Assembly: GCF_016919245.1 (NCBI RefSeq)
Contig: NZ_JAFEJA010000001.1
Location: 5,977,501 to 6,041,500 of the forward strand
Source: Streptomyces zhihengii
Lineage (GTDB): Bacteria; Actinomycetota; Actinomycetes; Streptomycetales; Streptomycetaceae
DNA length: 64,000 nt
Direction of reading: 5' to 3'
Shown: positions 25,411 through 33,078 of the stretch, piece after piece
How positions within the stretch are numbered: position 1 is the stretch's first letter
Layout: each line of letters opens with the position of its first letter
Position numbers and translations under genes: made by a program
Notes under the pieces: model-generated
Databases searched by the model: none
Told to the model about the DNA's origin: nothing
Seen by the model: only the letters and a program-made list of their open reading frames with translations

Positions 25411-26453
25411 AAGTCCTCGTTGGTGGACCGGTCGGTGCCCAGGTCGCGGTCGGAGTACCAGAAGAGGGCGCCGACCACCGGGTCGGCCGCGGCGGCCCGC
25501 ACCACGTCCGCGGCGACGGCGGCCTGCCGCGCCTCGGTGACATGGGTGGCCGCCGGGCCGGAGGCCGCGGGGCTGCCGTCCGACGCCGTGCCGGGACCGC
25601 CGGTCGGCGCGCCCGTCTCGGTGATCCACACCGGCAGCCCGGGCGTGCCGTAGGCGGCCAGCACGCCCTCCAGGCTGTCCGGTCCGCCGGCGACGGCGTC
25701 CCAGGCGGTGGTGTGGCCGGCGACGGCGGTGAGGTCCGGATAGGTGTAGGGGTGGTAGCCGACGGCGTCGACGAGCCGGTTCCCGCCGCGCTCGCAGACC
25801 TCGGCTAGGAACTCCGTCTGCGCGATGTCCCCGCCGCCGGACGGTGCGGCGCCGAGGCCCCCCAGCACCACCCGCGCGGCCGGGTCGGCGGCCCGCAGGG
25901 CCCGGCCGGCCTCCCGGAGCAGCACGGCGTAGGCCGCAGGGTCCGGGGCGGGCTGCCAGAAGCGGACGAGGTTGGGCTCGTTCCAGATCTCCCAGATGTG
26001 CACCCCGCGTTGCGCGTACCGGGCGGCGGCGGCACCGGCGAAGGCGGCGAAGGCGGCCGGGTCGGCGGGCGCGCACTTGTCGCTGGCGCAGCCGTCCGGC
26101 CTCGCCCACGGCGGGGTGTAGGCCAGCACCGGCAGGACCTCCAGATCCCGCGCGCGGGCGGCCTCGACGACCCGGTCGAAGAGATGCCACCGGTACGCGT
26201 CGGGCCCGTCGGCCTGGACGTCCCGCCACGCCAGGTCGGCGCGCACCCAGCCGCCCCCGAGGGAGACCACGTCGTCGAGGGCGGCGGCGAGCTCGGCGTC
26301 CGGCATCGACACCAGGGTGTTGCCGTAGGCGATGCCGGTGCGCAGCGGCGGGGGAGCGGGGGGCGCGGGCTGGAGGGCCAGGGCGCAGGCGGCGACGGCG
26401 ATCGCCGCCGCGAGAGCGAGCCGTCGGGGTCGTCGGGGGGACCAGGGCGCCAC
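25329..26453 (-). CDS. Secreted or membrane-anchored glycoside hydrolase, clan GH-A (GH39-like)
   Basis: The 374-residue protein has an N-terminal signal or anchor (about 11-30) followed by a TIM barrel. The acid/base Glu159 lies in IWEIWNEPN and the probable nucleophile Glu279 in WITETGAP, the paired signatures of clan GH-A retaining hydrolases. GTG 26453 is the first possible start, because a TAA stands in frame 12 bases upstream. It converges on and overlaps the last GT4 gene. It may trim or degrade the polymer of this locus; the substrate is unknown. Confidence 0.85.
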   Translation of the reverse strand: MAPWSPRRPRRLALAAAIAVAACALALQPAPPAPPPLRTGIAYGNTLVSMPDAELAAALDDVVSLGGGWVRADLAWRDVQADGPDAYRWHLFDRVVEAARARDLEVLPVLAYTPPWARPDGCASDKCAPADPAAFAAFAGAAAARYAQRGVHIWEIWNEPNLVRFWQPAPDPAAYAVLLREAGRALRAADPAARVVLGGLGAAPSGGGDIAQTEFLAEVCERGGNRLVDAVGYHPYTYPDLTAVAGHTTAWDAVAGGPDSLEGVLAAYGTPGLPVWITETGAPTGGPGTASDGSPAASGPAATHVTEARQAAVAADVVRAAAADPVVGALFWYSDRDLGTDRSTNEDFYGLRRSDGSPKPALGALRRAIGALRD

Positions 26454-26490
26454 ATGTCCACTTTATGGCGTTCATGGTGATCCGAAGCGC

Positions 26491-26525
26491 GAAGGGGCGC
26501 CGCGCGGTGTGCGCGGCGCCCCTTC
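26491..26525 (-). terminator. Terminator downstream of nadA
   Basis: Perfect 15-bp inverted repeat (26491-26505 with 26511-26525) around loop GGTGT. It lies 24 bases after the nadA stop and before the start of the hydrolase gene on the same strand. Confidence 0.85.
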
Positions 26526-26548
26526 GGCGCGTGGGCCGTGCCGACGTC

Positions 26549-27736
26549 CTACGGCAGCGCCAGCATCCGCTCCAGCGCGAGCTTCGCGAAGCTCTCCGTC
26601 TCCTGGTCGACCTGGATGCGGTTGACCAGGTTGCCCTCGGCCAGCGACTCCAGGGTCCACACCAGGTGCGGCAGGTCGATGCGGTTCATCGTCGAGCAGA
26701 AGCAGACGGTCCGGTCCAGGAACACGATCTCCTTGCCCTCACCGGCGAAACGGTTCGCCAGTCGCCGGACCAGGTTGAGCTCCGTGCCGATCGCCCACTT
26801 CGAGCCGGCCGGGGCCGCCTCCAGCGTCTTGATGATGTACTCGGTCGAGCCCACGAAGTCCGCGGCCGCGACGACCTCGTGGCGGCACTCGGGGTGCACC
26901 AGCACGTTGACGCCCGGCACCCGCTCGCGCACGTCGTTCACCGACTCCAGCGAGAAGCGGCCGTGCACCGAGCAGTGCCCGCGCCACAGGATCATCTTCG
27001 CGCCGCGCAGCTCCTCGGCGGTCAGGCCGCCGTTGGGCTTGTGCGGGTTGTACAGGACGCAGTCGTCGAGGGACATGCCCATGTCGCGGACCGCGGTGTT
27101 GCGCCCGAGGTGCTGGTCGGGCAGGAAGAGGACCTTCTCGCCCTGCTCGAAGGCCCAGTCCAGCGCCCGCTTCGCGTTGGACGAGGTGCAGATGGTGCCG
27201 CCGTGCTTGCCGGTGAACGCCTTGATGTCGGCGGAGGAGTTCATGTAGGAGACGGGCACGACCTGCTCGGCGACGCCGGCCTCGGTGAGCACGTCCCAGC
27301 ACTCGGCGACCTGCTCGGCCGTCGCCATGTCGGCCATCGAGCAGCCGGCCGCGAGGTCGGGCAGCACGACCTTCTGGTCGTCGCCGGTGAGGATGTCGGC
27401 GGACTCGGCCATGAAGTGCACGCCGCAGAAGACGATGTACTCGGCCTCCGGGCGGGCCGCCGCGTCCCTGGCCAGCTTGAAGGAGTCACCCGTCACGTCG
27501 GCGAACTGGATGACCTCGTCGCGCTGGTAGTGGTGTCCCAGGACGAAGACCTTGTCGCCGAGCTTCTCCTTGGCCGCGCGGGCGCGCTCCACCAGGTCCG
27601 GGTCGGAGGGGGAGGGCAGGTCGCCGGGGCATTCGACGCCGCGCTCGCTCCGGGGGTCGGCCTCGCGGCCGAGCAGCAGGAGGGCGAGCGGCGACGGCTG
27701 GACGTCGAGCTCGGTGATGGTGTGGGCGGTGGTCAC
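26549..27736 (-). CDS. nadA: Quinolinate synthase A
   Basis: NadA condenses iminoaspartate with dihydroxyacetone phosphate to form quinolinate for NAD synthesis, using a [4Fe-4S] cluster. The 395-residue product is of the longer actinobacterial type. Candidate cluster ligands are Cys104 (FCGVHF), Cys183 (TICTSSN) and Cys345 or Cys347 (CFCSTMN). I prefer GTG 27736 to GTG 27745, because the latter lies right against the AAAGGG ribosome binding site. No nadB or nadC follows on this strand; they may lie elsewhere. Confidence 0.95.
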   Translation of the reverse strand: MTTAHTITELDVQPSPLALLLLGREADPRSERGVECPGDLPSPSDPDLVERARAAKEKLGDKVFVLGHHYQRDEVIQFADVTGDSFKLARDAAARPEAEYIVFCGVHFMAESADILTGDDQKVVLPDLAAGCSMADMATAEQVAECWDVLTEAGVAEQVVPVSYMNSSADIKAFTGKHGGTICTSSNAKRALDWAFEQGEKVLFLPDQHLGRNTAVRDMGMSLDDCVLYNPHKPNGGLTAEELRGAKMILWRGHCSVHGRFSLESVNDVRERVPGVNVLVHPECRHEVVAAADFVGSTEYIIKTLEAAPAGSKWAIGTELNLVRRLANRFAGEGKEIVFLDRTVCFCSTMNRIDLPHLVWTLESLAEGNLVNRIQVDQETESFAKLALERMLALP

Positions 27737-27780
27737 GACACGCACCCTTTCTTCGTCTGACAGGAGACTTCTCGTCTATA

Positions 27781-27833
27781 TGACGCTATCTATCATAACC
27801 GCTTCACGTCACTTTGACGACGGCCATAGCGTC
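27781..27833. promoter_or_regulatory. AT-rich nadA promoter region with nested inverted repeats
   Basis: This region lies upstream of nadA in an AT-rich stretch. GACGCTAT at 27782-27789 is mirrored by ATAGCGTC at 27826-27833. Between them, CGTCA and TGACG flank a 3-base centre at 27807-27819. Such symmetry suits a repressor site for NAD metabolism, but no known operator consensus is recognised. Confidence 0.35.
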
Positions 27834-27917
27834 GATGTGACGCACCCCCTCCCCGCCGCGGCGGTACCCCGCGCCGGGCCGGTGTGCGAGCATGAAAAAG
27901 GGAAAGACCCCGGCTCC

Positions 27918-27943
27918 GGAATGAATCCGCGGCCACGCCGGTT
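27918..27943 (+). promoter_or_regulatory. SigR-type promoter of erpA
   Basis: GGAAT at 27918-27922, 18 bases, then GTT at 27941-27943. This matches the Streptomyces SigR (thiol-oxidative stress) promoter consensus exactly in sequence and spacing. Transcription would begin about 40 bases before the erpA ATG. Confidence 0.7.
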
Positions 27944-27988
27944 GCAATCGTCGGCAAGCAGTCTCCGTACAACCCGGGAGAGAAGCAG

Positions 27989-28345
27989 ATGTCCGTATCG
28001 GACGAGAAGACCACAGTCAGCGACGGCATCCTCCTGTCCGACGCCGCCGCGGGCAAGGTCAAGGCCCTGCTCGACCAGGAAGGCCGCGACGACCTCGCGC
28101 TGCGCGTCGCCGTTCAGCCCGGCGGCTGCTCCGGCCTGCGGTACCAGCTCTTCTTCGACGAGCGCTCGCTCGACGGCGACGTCGTCAAGGACTTCGACGG
28201 CGTCAAGGTCGTCACCGACCGCATGAGCGCCCCGTACCTGGGCGGTGCCTCGATCGACTTCGTCGACACCATCGAGAAGCAGGGCTTCACCATCGACAAC
28301 CCGAACGCCACGGGTTCCTGCGCCTGCGGCGACTCCTTCAGCTAG
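27989..28345 (+). CDS. erpA: Iron-sulfur cluster insertion protein ErpA (A-type, HesB family)
   Basis: This A-type carrier delivers Fe-S clusters to apo-proteins. The 118-residue protein has the family fold, with the three cluster-binding cysteines at 47 (GGCSG), 111 and 113 (SCACG). ATG 27989 follows GGGAGAGAAG. A SigR-type promoter upstream suggests induction by disulfide stress, sensible for a protein of Fe-S repair. It is divergent from nadA, which itself needs an Fe-S cluster. Likely clients nearby are NadA and the QcrA Rieske protein. Confidence 0.95.
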   Translation: MSVSDEKTTVSDGILLSDAAAGKVKALLDQEGRDDLALRVAVQPGGCSGLRYQLFFDERSLDGDVVKDFDGVKVVTDRMSAPYLGGASIDFVDTIEKQGFTIDNPNATGSCACGDSFS

Positions 28346-28350
28346 TCGTC

Positions 28351-28416
28351 CGCTCCACACACGCCGAAGGGCGGCGTCCCCCGCGGGGGACGCCGCCCTT
28401 CGGCGTGTGTGGAGCG
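28351..28416. terminator. 66-bp perfect palindrome, bidirectional terminator
   Basis: The left arm 28351-28383 is the exact reverse complement of 28384-28416: 33 bp per arm with no central mismatch. It begins five bases after the erpA stop and ends one base before the stop of the convergent gene. In RNA, the central bases would form the small loop. This fits a strong two-way terminator. Confidence 0.85.
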
Positions 28417-29895
28417 CTACTTCCGCAGCGGCAGCTCCTTGCCGTTGCTCGCGTCCACCACCGTGCGCCCGCCCAGCGGCGCGTCCAGCGTCACCTTCAC
28501 CGACTGCTCCTCGGCCACGGCGATGCAGACCCGGTCCGGATCCGGATCGACGACCGTCACCTCGACCGTCACCTTCCCCGCGCTCTCGGCGGCCTCGGCC
28601 CGGTAGGTGTCGCACACCCCGCCCCAGAAGGTCACCGTCAGGGTCCTGCCGTCGGCCGTGTACGAGGTCCCCGGCAGCGGCGGGACCCCGTCCGGGTCCC
28701 CGGACCGCGGGATCTCCCGGGCCGGCGGCTCGTCCGCCTTCACGTACTGCGGCTCCACGGCCGTGCGCGCGAGGGTGAACGGGTCGCCCCCGCTCTCGGC
28801 CTTCACCTGGAACAGCCACGACGGCACCAGCGCCGGCCGGCCGTCCACCTGTTGCGCGGCCAGCCCGAAGACGGCCTCGGTGATCGTCAGCCGCCCGGTG
28901 GGCGTCCGGTCGTCCTTGACGTCGCAGGGCGCGTCGGGCCGCACCGGCTTGCCGGGGGCCGGCGGCTCGGCGTCCGGGCGCAGTTCGTCCTGGTGCGGCA
29001 CGGGTGTCGCACACCCGCCGATGCCGATCCGGCCGTCACCGCGCGAGGACTCGTTGAGCGCCTCGACCGCCGCGTCCGCCGTGACCACCGGATAGCTGTG
29101 GGCCCGCGCCGGCTCCTTCAGCCGGCCGCTGCCGCCGACGACCTGCCCGTCGGGGCCGACCTGCACCCCGGTCGACCAGCCGTACGTCGGCAGCCCGTCG
29201 ATCACCGGGTCGGCGTTCACCACCCGGACCGCGCCCATGAGCTGACCCGCGCGCAGCTCGGCGCCGCCCTGGCCGGCCGCCTCCAGCACCGGGGCCGCCG
29301 CCTTGCGGGCCACCGCCTCGGAGACCGCGCCGCCCGGGTCGCCGCCGGGCGTCCCGCCGTCGGGGCACGGCTTCGCCCGGGGGCAGTCGTCGCCGCTCGG
29401 CGCCGCGCCGAAGCGCTGGAACGTCCAGGTGCCCGGGGCCTCCTTGTTGACCTCCAGCACCGGGCCCGAGCCGTCCTGGGGCGCCCCGGCCTTCCAGGCC
29501 GTGCCCTCCAGTCGCGGCGCGTCCGCGATGCCGAGTGCCTTCGCCAGCCGTGCGACCTCGTCCGCCGTCACGGAGCCCGTGGCGGTCCGGACGGCCGCCC
29601 GGCCCGGCCCGTCGGGCAGTTCGCCGGACGCCCGGTAGACCACACCGCGGCCGTTCGGGTCCGGTTCGCCGGGGGCGATGCCGCCGCCCGCCGTGTCCAG
29701 GGCGAGCAGGGGAGCGGGGCCCGCGTCCTCCCCGGTCCCGCTCCTGCCGCCCGCCGTGCCGTCGCCGCCGCCGGATCCGGCGGCCGCGAAGTACGCCCCG
29801 CCCCCGCCGGCGACCAGCACCGCCGCCACCACCGAGGCGACGACGAGCGGGGACCGCCGGCGGGGACCGTCGTGCGCTTTCTCCGTGCTGCTCAC
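28417..29895 (-). CDS. Membrane-anchored extracytoplasmic protein of unknown function
   Basis: The 492-residue protein has a short cytoplasmic head rich in Arg (about 1-17), one transmembrane segment (about 18-38), a Gly-rich linker and a large extracytoplasmic region (about 60-492) with paired Cys residues near 160-180, 315-340 and 430-460. It resembles conserved Streptomyces membrane-anchored proteins of unknown role. GTG 29895 is set by an AAGGAG ribosome binding site. It shares the 66-bp palindrome with convergent erpA. Confidence 0.75.
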   Translation of the reverse strand: MSSTEKAHDGPRRRSPLVVASVVAAVLVAGGGGAYFAAAGSGGGDGTAGGRSGTGEDAGPAPLLALDTAGGGIAPGEPDPNGRGVVYRASGELPDGPGRAAVRTATGSVTADEVARLAKALGIADAPRLEGTAWKAGAPQDGSGPVLEVNKEAPGTWTFQRFGAAPSGDDCPRAKPCPDGGTPGGDPGGAVSEAVARKAAAPVLEAAGQGGAELRAGQLMGAVRVVNADPVIDGLPTYGWSTGVQVGPDGQVVGGSGRLKEPARAHSYPVVTADAAVEALNESSRGDGRIGIGGCATPVPHQDELRPDAEPPAPGKPVRPDAPCDVKDDRTPTGRLTITEAVFGLAAQQVDGRPALVPSWLFQVKAESGGDPFTLARTAVEPQYVKADEPPAREIPRSGDPDGVPPLPGTSYTADGRTLTVTFWGGVCDTYRAEAAESAGKVTVEVTVVDPDPDRVCIAVAEEQSVKVTLDAPLGGRTVVDASNGKELPLRK

Positions 29896-29974
29896 CGCAT
29901 CGCTCCTTGTCTCCTGCCTCCTGCGCCGGAGGGCACGGATGAGACGGGGCAGGGGGGCGTGCGGTTCCCCGGGA

Positions 29975-30181
29975 TCAGTCGCCGTAGACGGACATCGCGT
30001 CGACGAGCCGGGCGGACGCGGGGGGCACGACGACACCGTGGATCAGGGACGGCGGCACCGGCGCCGGTGCCTGGACCGCGGGGACCACCCAGTGCGGTGC
30101 CATGCGGGCGCAGTCGCCCCGCAGCTGGGCCAGGCTCATCTCGGACTCCCGCGACTCGCGCGCGGCGATCTGCTTCGTCAT
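29975..30181 (-). CDS. Small conserved hypothetical protein, 68 residues
   Basis: A short ORF with ATG at 30181; an alternative GTG at 30205 would add 8 residues. The N-terminal half is charged and helical (AARESRES), and the rest is rich in Pro and Val, with a PHWVVPAVQ stretch. No membrane segment or motif is recognised. It lies upstream of the membrane-anchored protein on the same strand and may be cotranscribed with it. Confidence 0.55.
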   Translation of the reverse strand: MTKQIAARESRESEMSLAQLRGDCARMAPHWVVPAVQAPAPVPPSLIHGVVVPPASARLVDAMSVYGD

Positions 30182-30309
30182 AGCCGCACCGTACGCATCG
30201 ATCACCGAAGGAAAAAAGCCCTACTATCGGGTAGTTTCCGTACATGGCCGGATGGCGCGACCCGGTAGCGTGGACTGTCACTGTCAGCCCTCCCCAGGAG
30301 CGCATCACC

Positions 30310-31284
30310 GTGCGTATCGCCGTCACCGGCTCCATCGCGACCGACCATCTCATGACGTTCCCCGGACGCTTCGCCGACCAGCTGGTCGCCGACCAGCTCC
30401 ACACGGTGTCCCTGTCCTTCCTCGTCGACACCCTCGACGTCCGCCGGGGCGGTGTGGGCGCGAACATCTGCTTCGGCATGGGCCAGCTCGGCACCGGCCC
30501 GGTCCTGGTCGGCGCCGCGGGCTCGGACTTCGACGAGTACCGCGCCTGGCTCGACCGCCACGGCGTGGACACCGCGTCCGTCCGTATCTCGGAGGTCCTG
30601 CACACCGCCCGCTTCGTCTGCACGACGGACGCCGACCACAACCAGATCGGCTCCTTCTACACCGGCGCCATGAGCGAGGCCCGCCTGATCGAGCTCAAGT
30701 CGGTCGCCGACCGGGTCGGCGACCTCGACCTGGTGCTGATCGGCGCCGACGACCCCGAGGCGATGCTCCGCCACACCGAGGAGTGCCGTTCGCGGGACAT
30801 CCCGTTCGCCGCCGACTTCTCGCAGCAGATCGCGCGCATGTCCGGCGACGAGATCCGGATACTGCTGGACGGCGCCGCCTACCTCTTCTCCAACGAGTAC
30901 GAGAAGGGCCTGATCGAGTCCAAGACCGGCTGGAACGAGCAGGAGATCCTCTCCCGCGTCGGCCACCGGGTCACCACCCTCGGCAAGCGCGGCGTGCGCA
31001 TCGAGGCGGCCGGCGCCGACCCGATCGAGGTCGGCTGCCCCGACGAGGAGGCCAAGGTCGACCCGACGGGCGTCGGCGACGCCTTCCGCGCCGGGTTCCT
31101 CTCCGGACTCTCCTGGGGCGTCGGCCACGAGCGCGCGGCCCAGGTCGGCTGCATGCTGGCGACGCTGGTGATCGAGACCCTCGGCACCCAGGAGTACACG
31201 CTGCGCCGCGCGAACTTCATGGACCGCTTCACCAAGGCCTACGGCGACGAGGCGGCCGCCGAGGTCCGCGGACACCTGGCCTGA
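30310..31284 (+). CDS. PfkB-family carbohydrate/nucleoside kinase, adenosine kinase-like
   Basis: The 324-residue ribokinase-fold enzyme has a GGVGANI substrate loop near 47-53 and an anion-hole/catalytic motif DPTGVGDAF at 251-259 with the base Asp257. Its relatives next to cta and hesB-type genes in mycobacteria are adenosine kinases, so adenosine is the best guess for the substrate. That is inference from family and neighbourhood. GTG 30310 follows CAGGAG at a normal distance; an upstream ATG at 30244 lacks one. Confidence 0.82.
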   Translation: MRIAVTGSIATDHLMTFPGRFADQLVADQLHTVSLSFLVDTLDVRRGGVGANICFGMGQLGTGPVLVGAAGSDFDEYRAWLDRHGVDTASVRISEVLHTARFVCTTDADHNQIGSFYTGAMSEARLIELKSVADRVGDLDLVLIGADDPEAMLRHTEECRSRDIPFAADFSQQIARMSGDEIRILLDGAAYLFSNEYEKGLIESKTGWNEQEILSRVGHRVTTLGKRGVRIEAAGADPIEVGCPDEEAKVDPTGVGDAFRAGFLSGLSWGVGHERAAQVGCMLATLVIETLGTQEYTLRRANFMDRFTKAYGDEAAAEVRGHLA

Positions 31285-31332
31285 CCCCCTCCCGCCCGGG
31301 GCGCGCGCCCCGGGCGGGAGCCGGTGCGCCGG

Positions 31333-32718
31333 CTACACCAGCCGGCGCACCACGTACGTCCCCGGCTCCGGTTCGCCCACGTACTCCTGCCCGCGCATCG
31401 CGCACCACGCGGGGATGTCCAGCCGCGCGGCCTCGTCGTCCGCGAGGACGGTGACCGTGCCGCCCACCGGCACGTCGCCGATCACCTTGGCGAGCTCGAT
31501 CACCGGGACCGGGCAGAGCCGGCCCACCGCGTCCACCGTCAGCGAGGAACCGGCCCCGGCTCCGGCCGCCCGGTCCTCCGCCTCCCGCACCGGCGCGCCC
31601 AGCCGCTCCCGCACCCGCGCCACCGCGCCCGGCAGCACCTCGAGGAACCGCTCCACGTCCGCCGCACGCGTCCCGGCCGGCAGCGAGACGCGGACGTTGC
31701 CCTCCGACAGCACCCCCATCGCCCGCAGCACATGGCTCGGGGTGAGCGTGCTGCTCGTGCACGAGGAGCCCGAGGAGACGGAGAAGCCCTCCCGGTCCAG
31801 TTCGTGCAGCAGGGTCTCCCCGTCGGCATAGAGACAGGAGAACGTCACCAGATGCGGCAGCCGCCGCACCGGGTCGCCGACCACCTCCACGTCCGGCACC
31901 AGCTCCGGCACCCGCGCCCTGATCCGGTCGACCAGTTCCCGCAGCCGGGCGTCCTCCGCGGCGGCCTCCGCGCGCACCGCCCGCAGCGAGGCCGCCGCCG
32001 CGACCACCGCCGGGATGTTCTCGAACCCGGGGGAGCGCCCCGACTCCCGTTCGCCCGCGGGGCCCTGGGGCGCGAACCGGACCCCTTTGCGCACCGCGAG
32101 CAGCCCCACCCCGGGCGGTCCGCCCCATTTGTGCGCGCTCGCCGTCAGCAGGGACCAGCCGTCCGGCACCGCCGCCCACGCCAGCGACTGCGCCGCGTCG
32201 ACGAGCAGCGGCACGCCCGCCTCCCGGCAGGCGGCGACGGCCCCGGCCACGGGCTGGAGGGTGCCGACCTCGTGGTTGGCGGACTGGAGGCAGGCGAGCG
32301 CGGTGTCCTCGCGCAGCGCCGCGGCGAACGCCTCCGCACCGACGGCGCCGTCCCGTCCGACGCCCACCTCGGTGACCGTCCCGCCCCCGGCCCGGAGGGA
32401 CGCGGCGTGGTGCAGCACGGCGGAGTGCTCCACCGCCGAGACCACCAGATGCCGTCCGACACGCCGACGGCCCGCGAGGGCGCCGGAGATGCCGGCGTGA
32501 AGCGCGTGCGTCCCCGAAGGAGTGAAGACGAGTTCGTCGGGGCGGCAGCCGACGGCCTCCGCCGCGGCCTCCCGGGCGGCGTCCAGCAGCAGTCTGGCGC
32601 GCCGCCCCTCGCGGTGGAGACGGGCGGGATCGGCCCAGCCCTCGTCGAGCGAGGCCTGGAGGGCCTGGCGTGCGACGGGGTGCAGCGGGACGGATGATGC
32701 GGCGTCGAAGTAGGGCAC
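31333..32718 (-). CDS. Cysteine desulfurase fused to a TusA sulfurtransferase domain
   Basis: This 461-residue fusion begins with a NifS/IscS-like PLP enzyme (about 1-380), which takes sulfur from cysteine. PLP Lys197 is in SAHKWG and the persulfide-forming Cys320 in the SSGSSC loop. A C-terminal TusA-like domain (about 392-461) has the sulfur-carrier Cys402 in LCPVPV. The fusion would pass persulfide within one chain to Fe-S assembly or thiolation. GTG 32718 starts the conserved PYFDAAS. It is divergent from ctaC, across a 360-bp intergenic region. Confidence 0.92.
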   Translation of the reverse strand: MPYFDAASSVPLHPVARQALQASLDEGWADPARLHREGRRARLLLDAAREAAAEAVGCRPDELVFTPSGTHALHAGISGALAGRRRVGRHLVVSAVEHSAVLHHAASLRAGGGTVTEVGVGRDGAVGAEAFAAALREDTALACLQSANHEVGTLQPVAGAVAACREAGVPLLVDAAQSLAWAAVPDGWSLLTASAHKWGGPPGVGLLAVRKGVRFAPQGPAGERESGRSPGFENIPAVVAAAASLRAVRAEAAAEDARLRELVDRIRARVPELVPDVEVVGDPVRRLPHLVTFSCLYADGETLLHELDREGFSVSSGSSCTSSTLTPSHVLRAMGVLSEGNVRVSLPAGTRAADVERFLEVLPGAVARVRERLGAPVREAEDRAAGAGAGSSLTVDAVGRLCPVPVIELAKVIGDVPVGGTVTVLADDEAARLDIPAWCAMRGQEYVGEPEPGTYVVRRLV

Positions 32719-33078
32719 GCCATCACGCTAACGCCGCCGCGGTGCCCAGGTGCCGCAGGGCGGCCGCTCCCGCCCGGGCGGCCCGGGGCGGCCGTCCGGC
32801 GCACCCGGGCGCGCCGGACGAGGGGCCGTCAGACCACCCCCGGAGTGGGGCATTCCGGTGGCTTTCCGGACCCCCGCGCCCCCTGCGCCGCCGGGCACGA
32901 CACCCCTTCGGGGTGTTGGACGGCGCGTTGGGCACCCTCCCCGCGCGACCCCAAATAGCGTCCAGTAGGGTTTGGTCCGCATAAACATCCAAACCCCTGC
33001 CCGCGTCAGGGCCGGCGACCGACCAGCGAGACGGCCGCAGCCCGGCCGCGCGGGCCGAGACTCTCGGGAAGGCGCTAC
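32719..33078. other. 360-bp intergenic region between the desulfurase-TusA gene and ctaC
   Basis: I see no gene here. The half near the desulfurase is extremely GC-rich. The half near ctaC becomes AT-richer (about 32950-33000) and holds the inverted repeat at 32968-32996. It must contain the divergent promoters of both genes. Confidence 0.6.
32968..32996. promoter_or_regulatory. Inverted repeat in the ctaC promoter region
   Basis: GGGTTTGG at 32968-32975 and CCAAACCC at 32989-32996 flank 13 AT-rich bases. It lies 83 bases before the ctaC start. It could be a regulator binding site or an RNA hairpin. No known consensus is matched. Confidence 0.45.
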
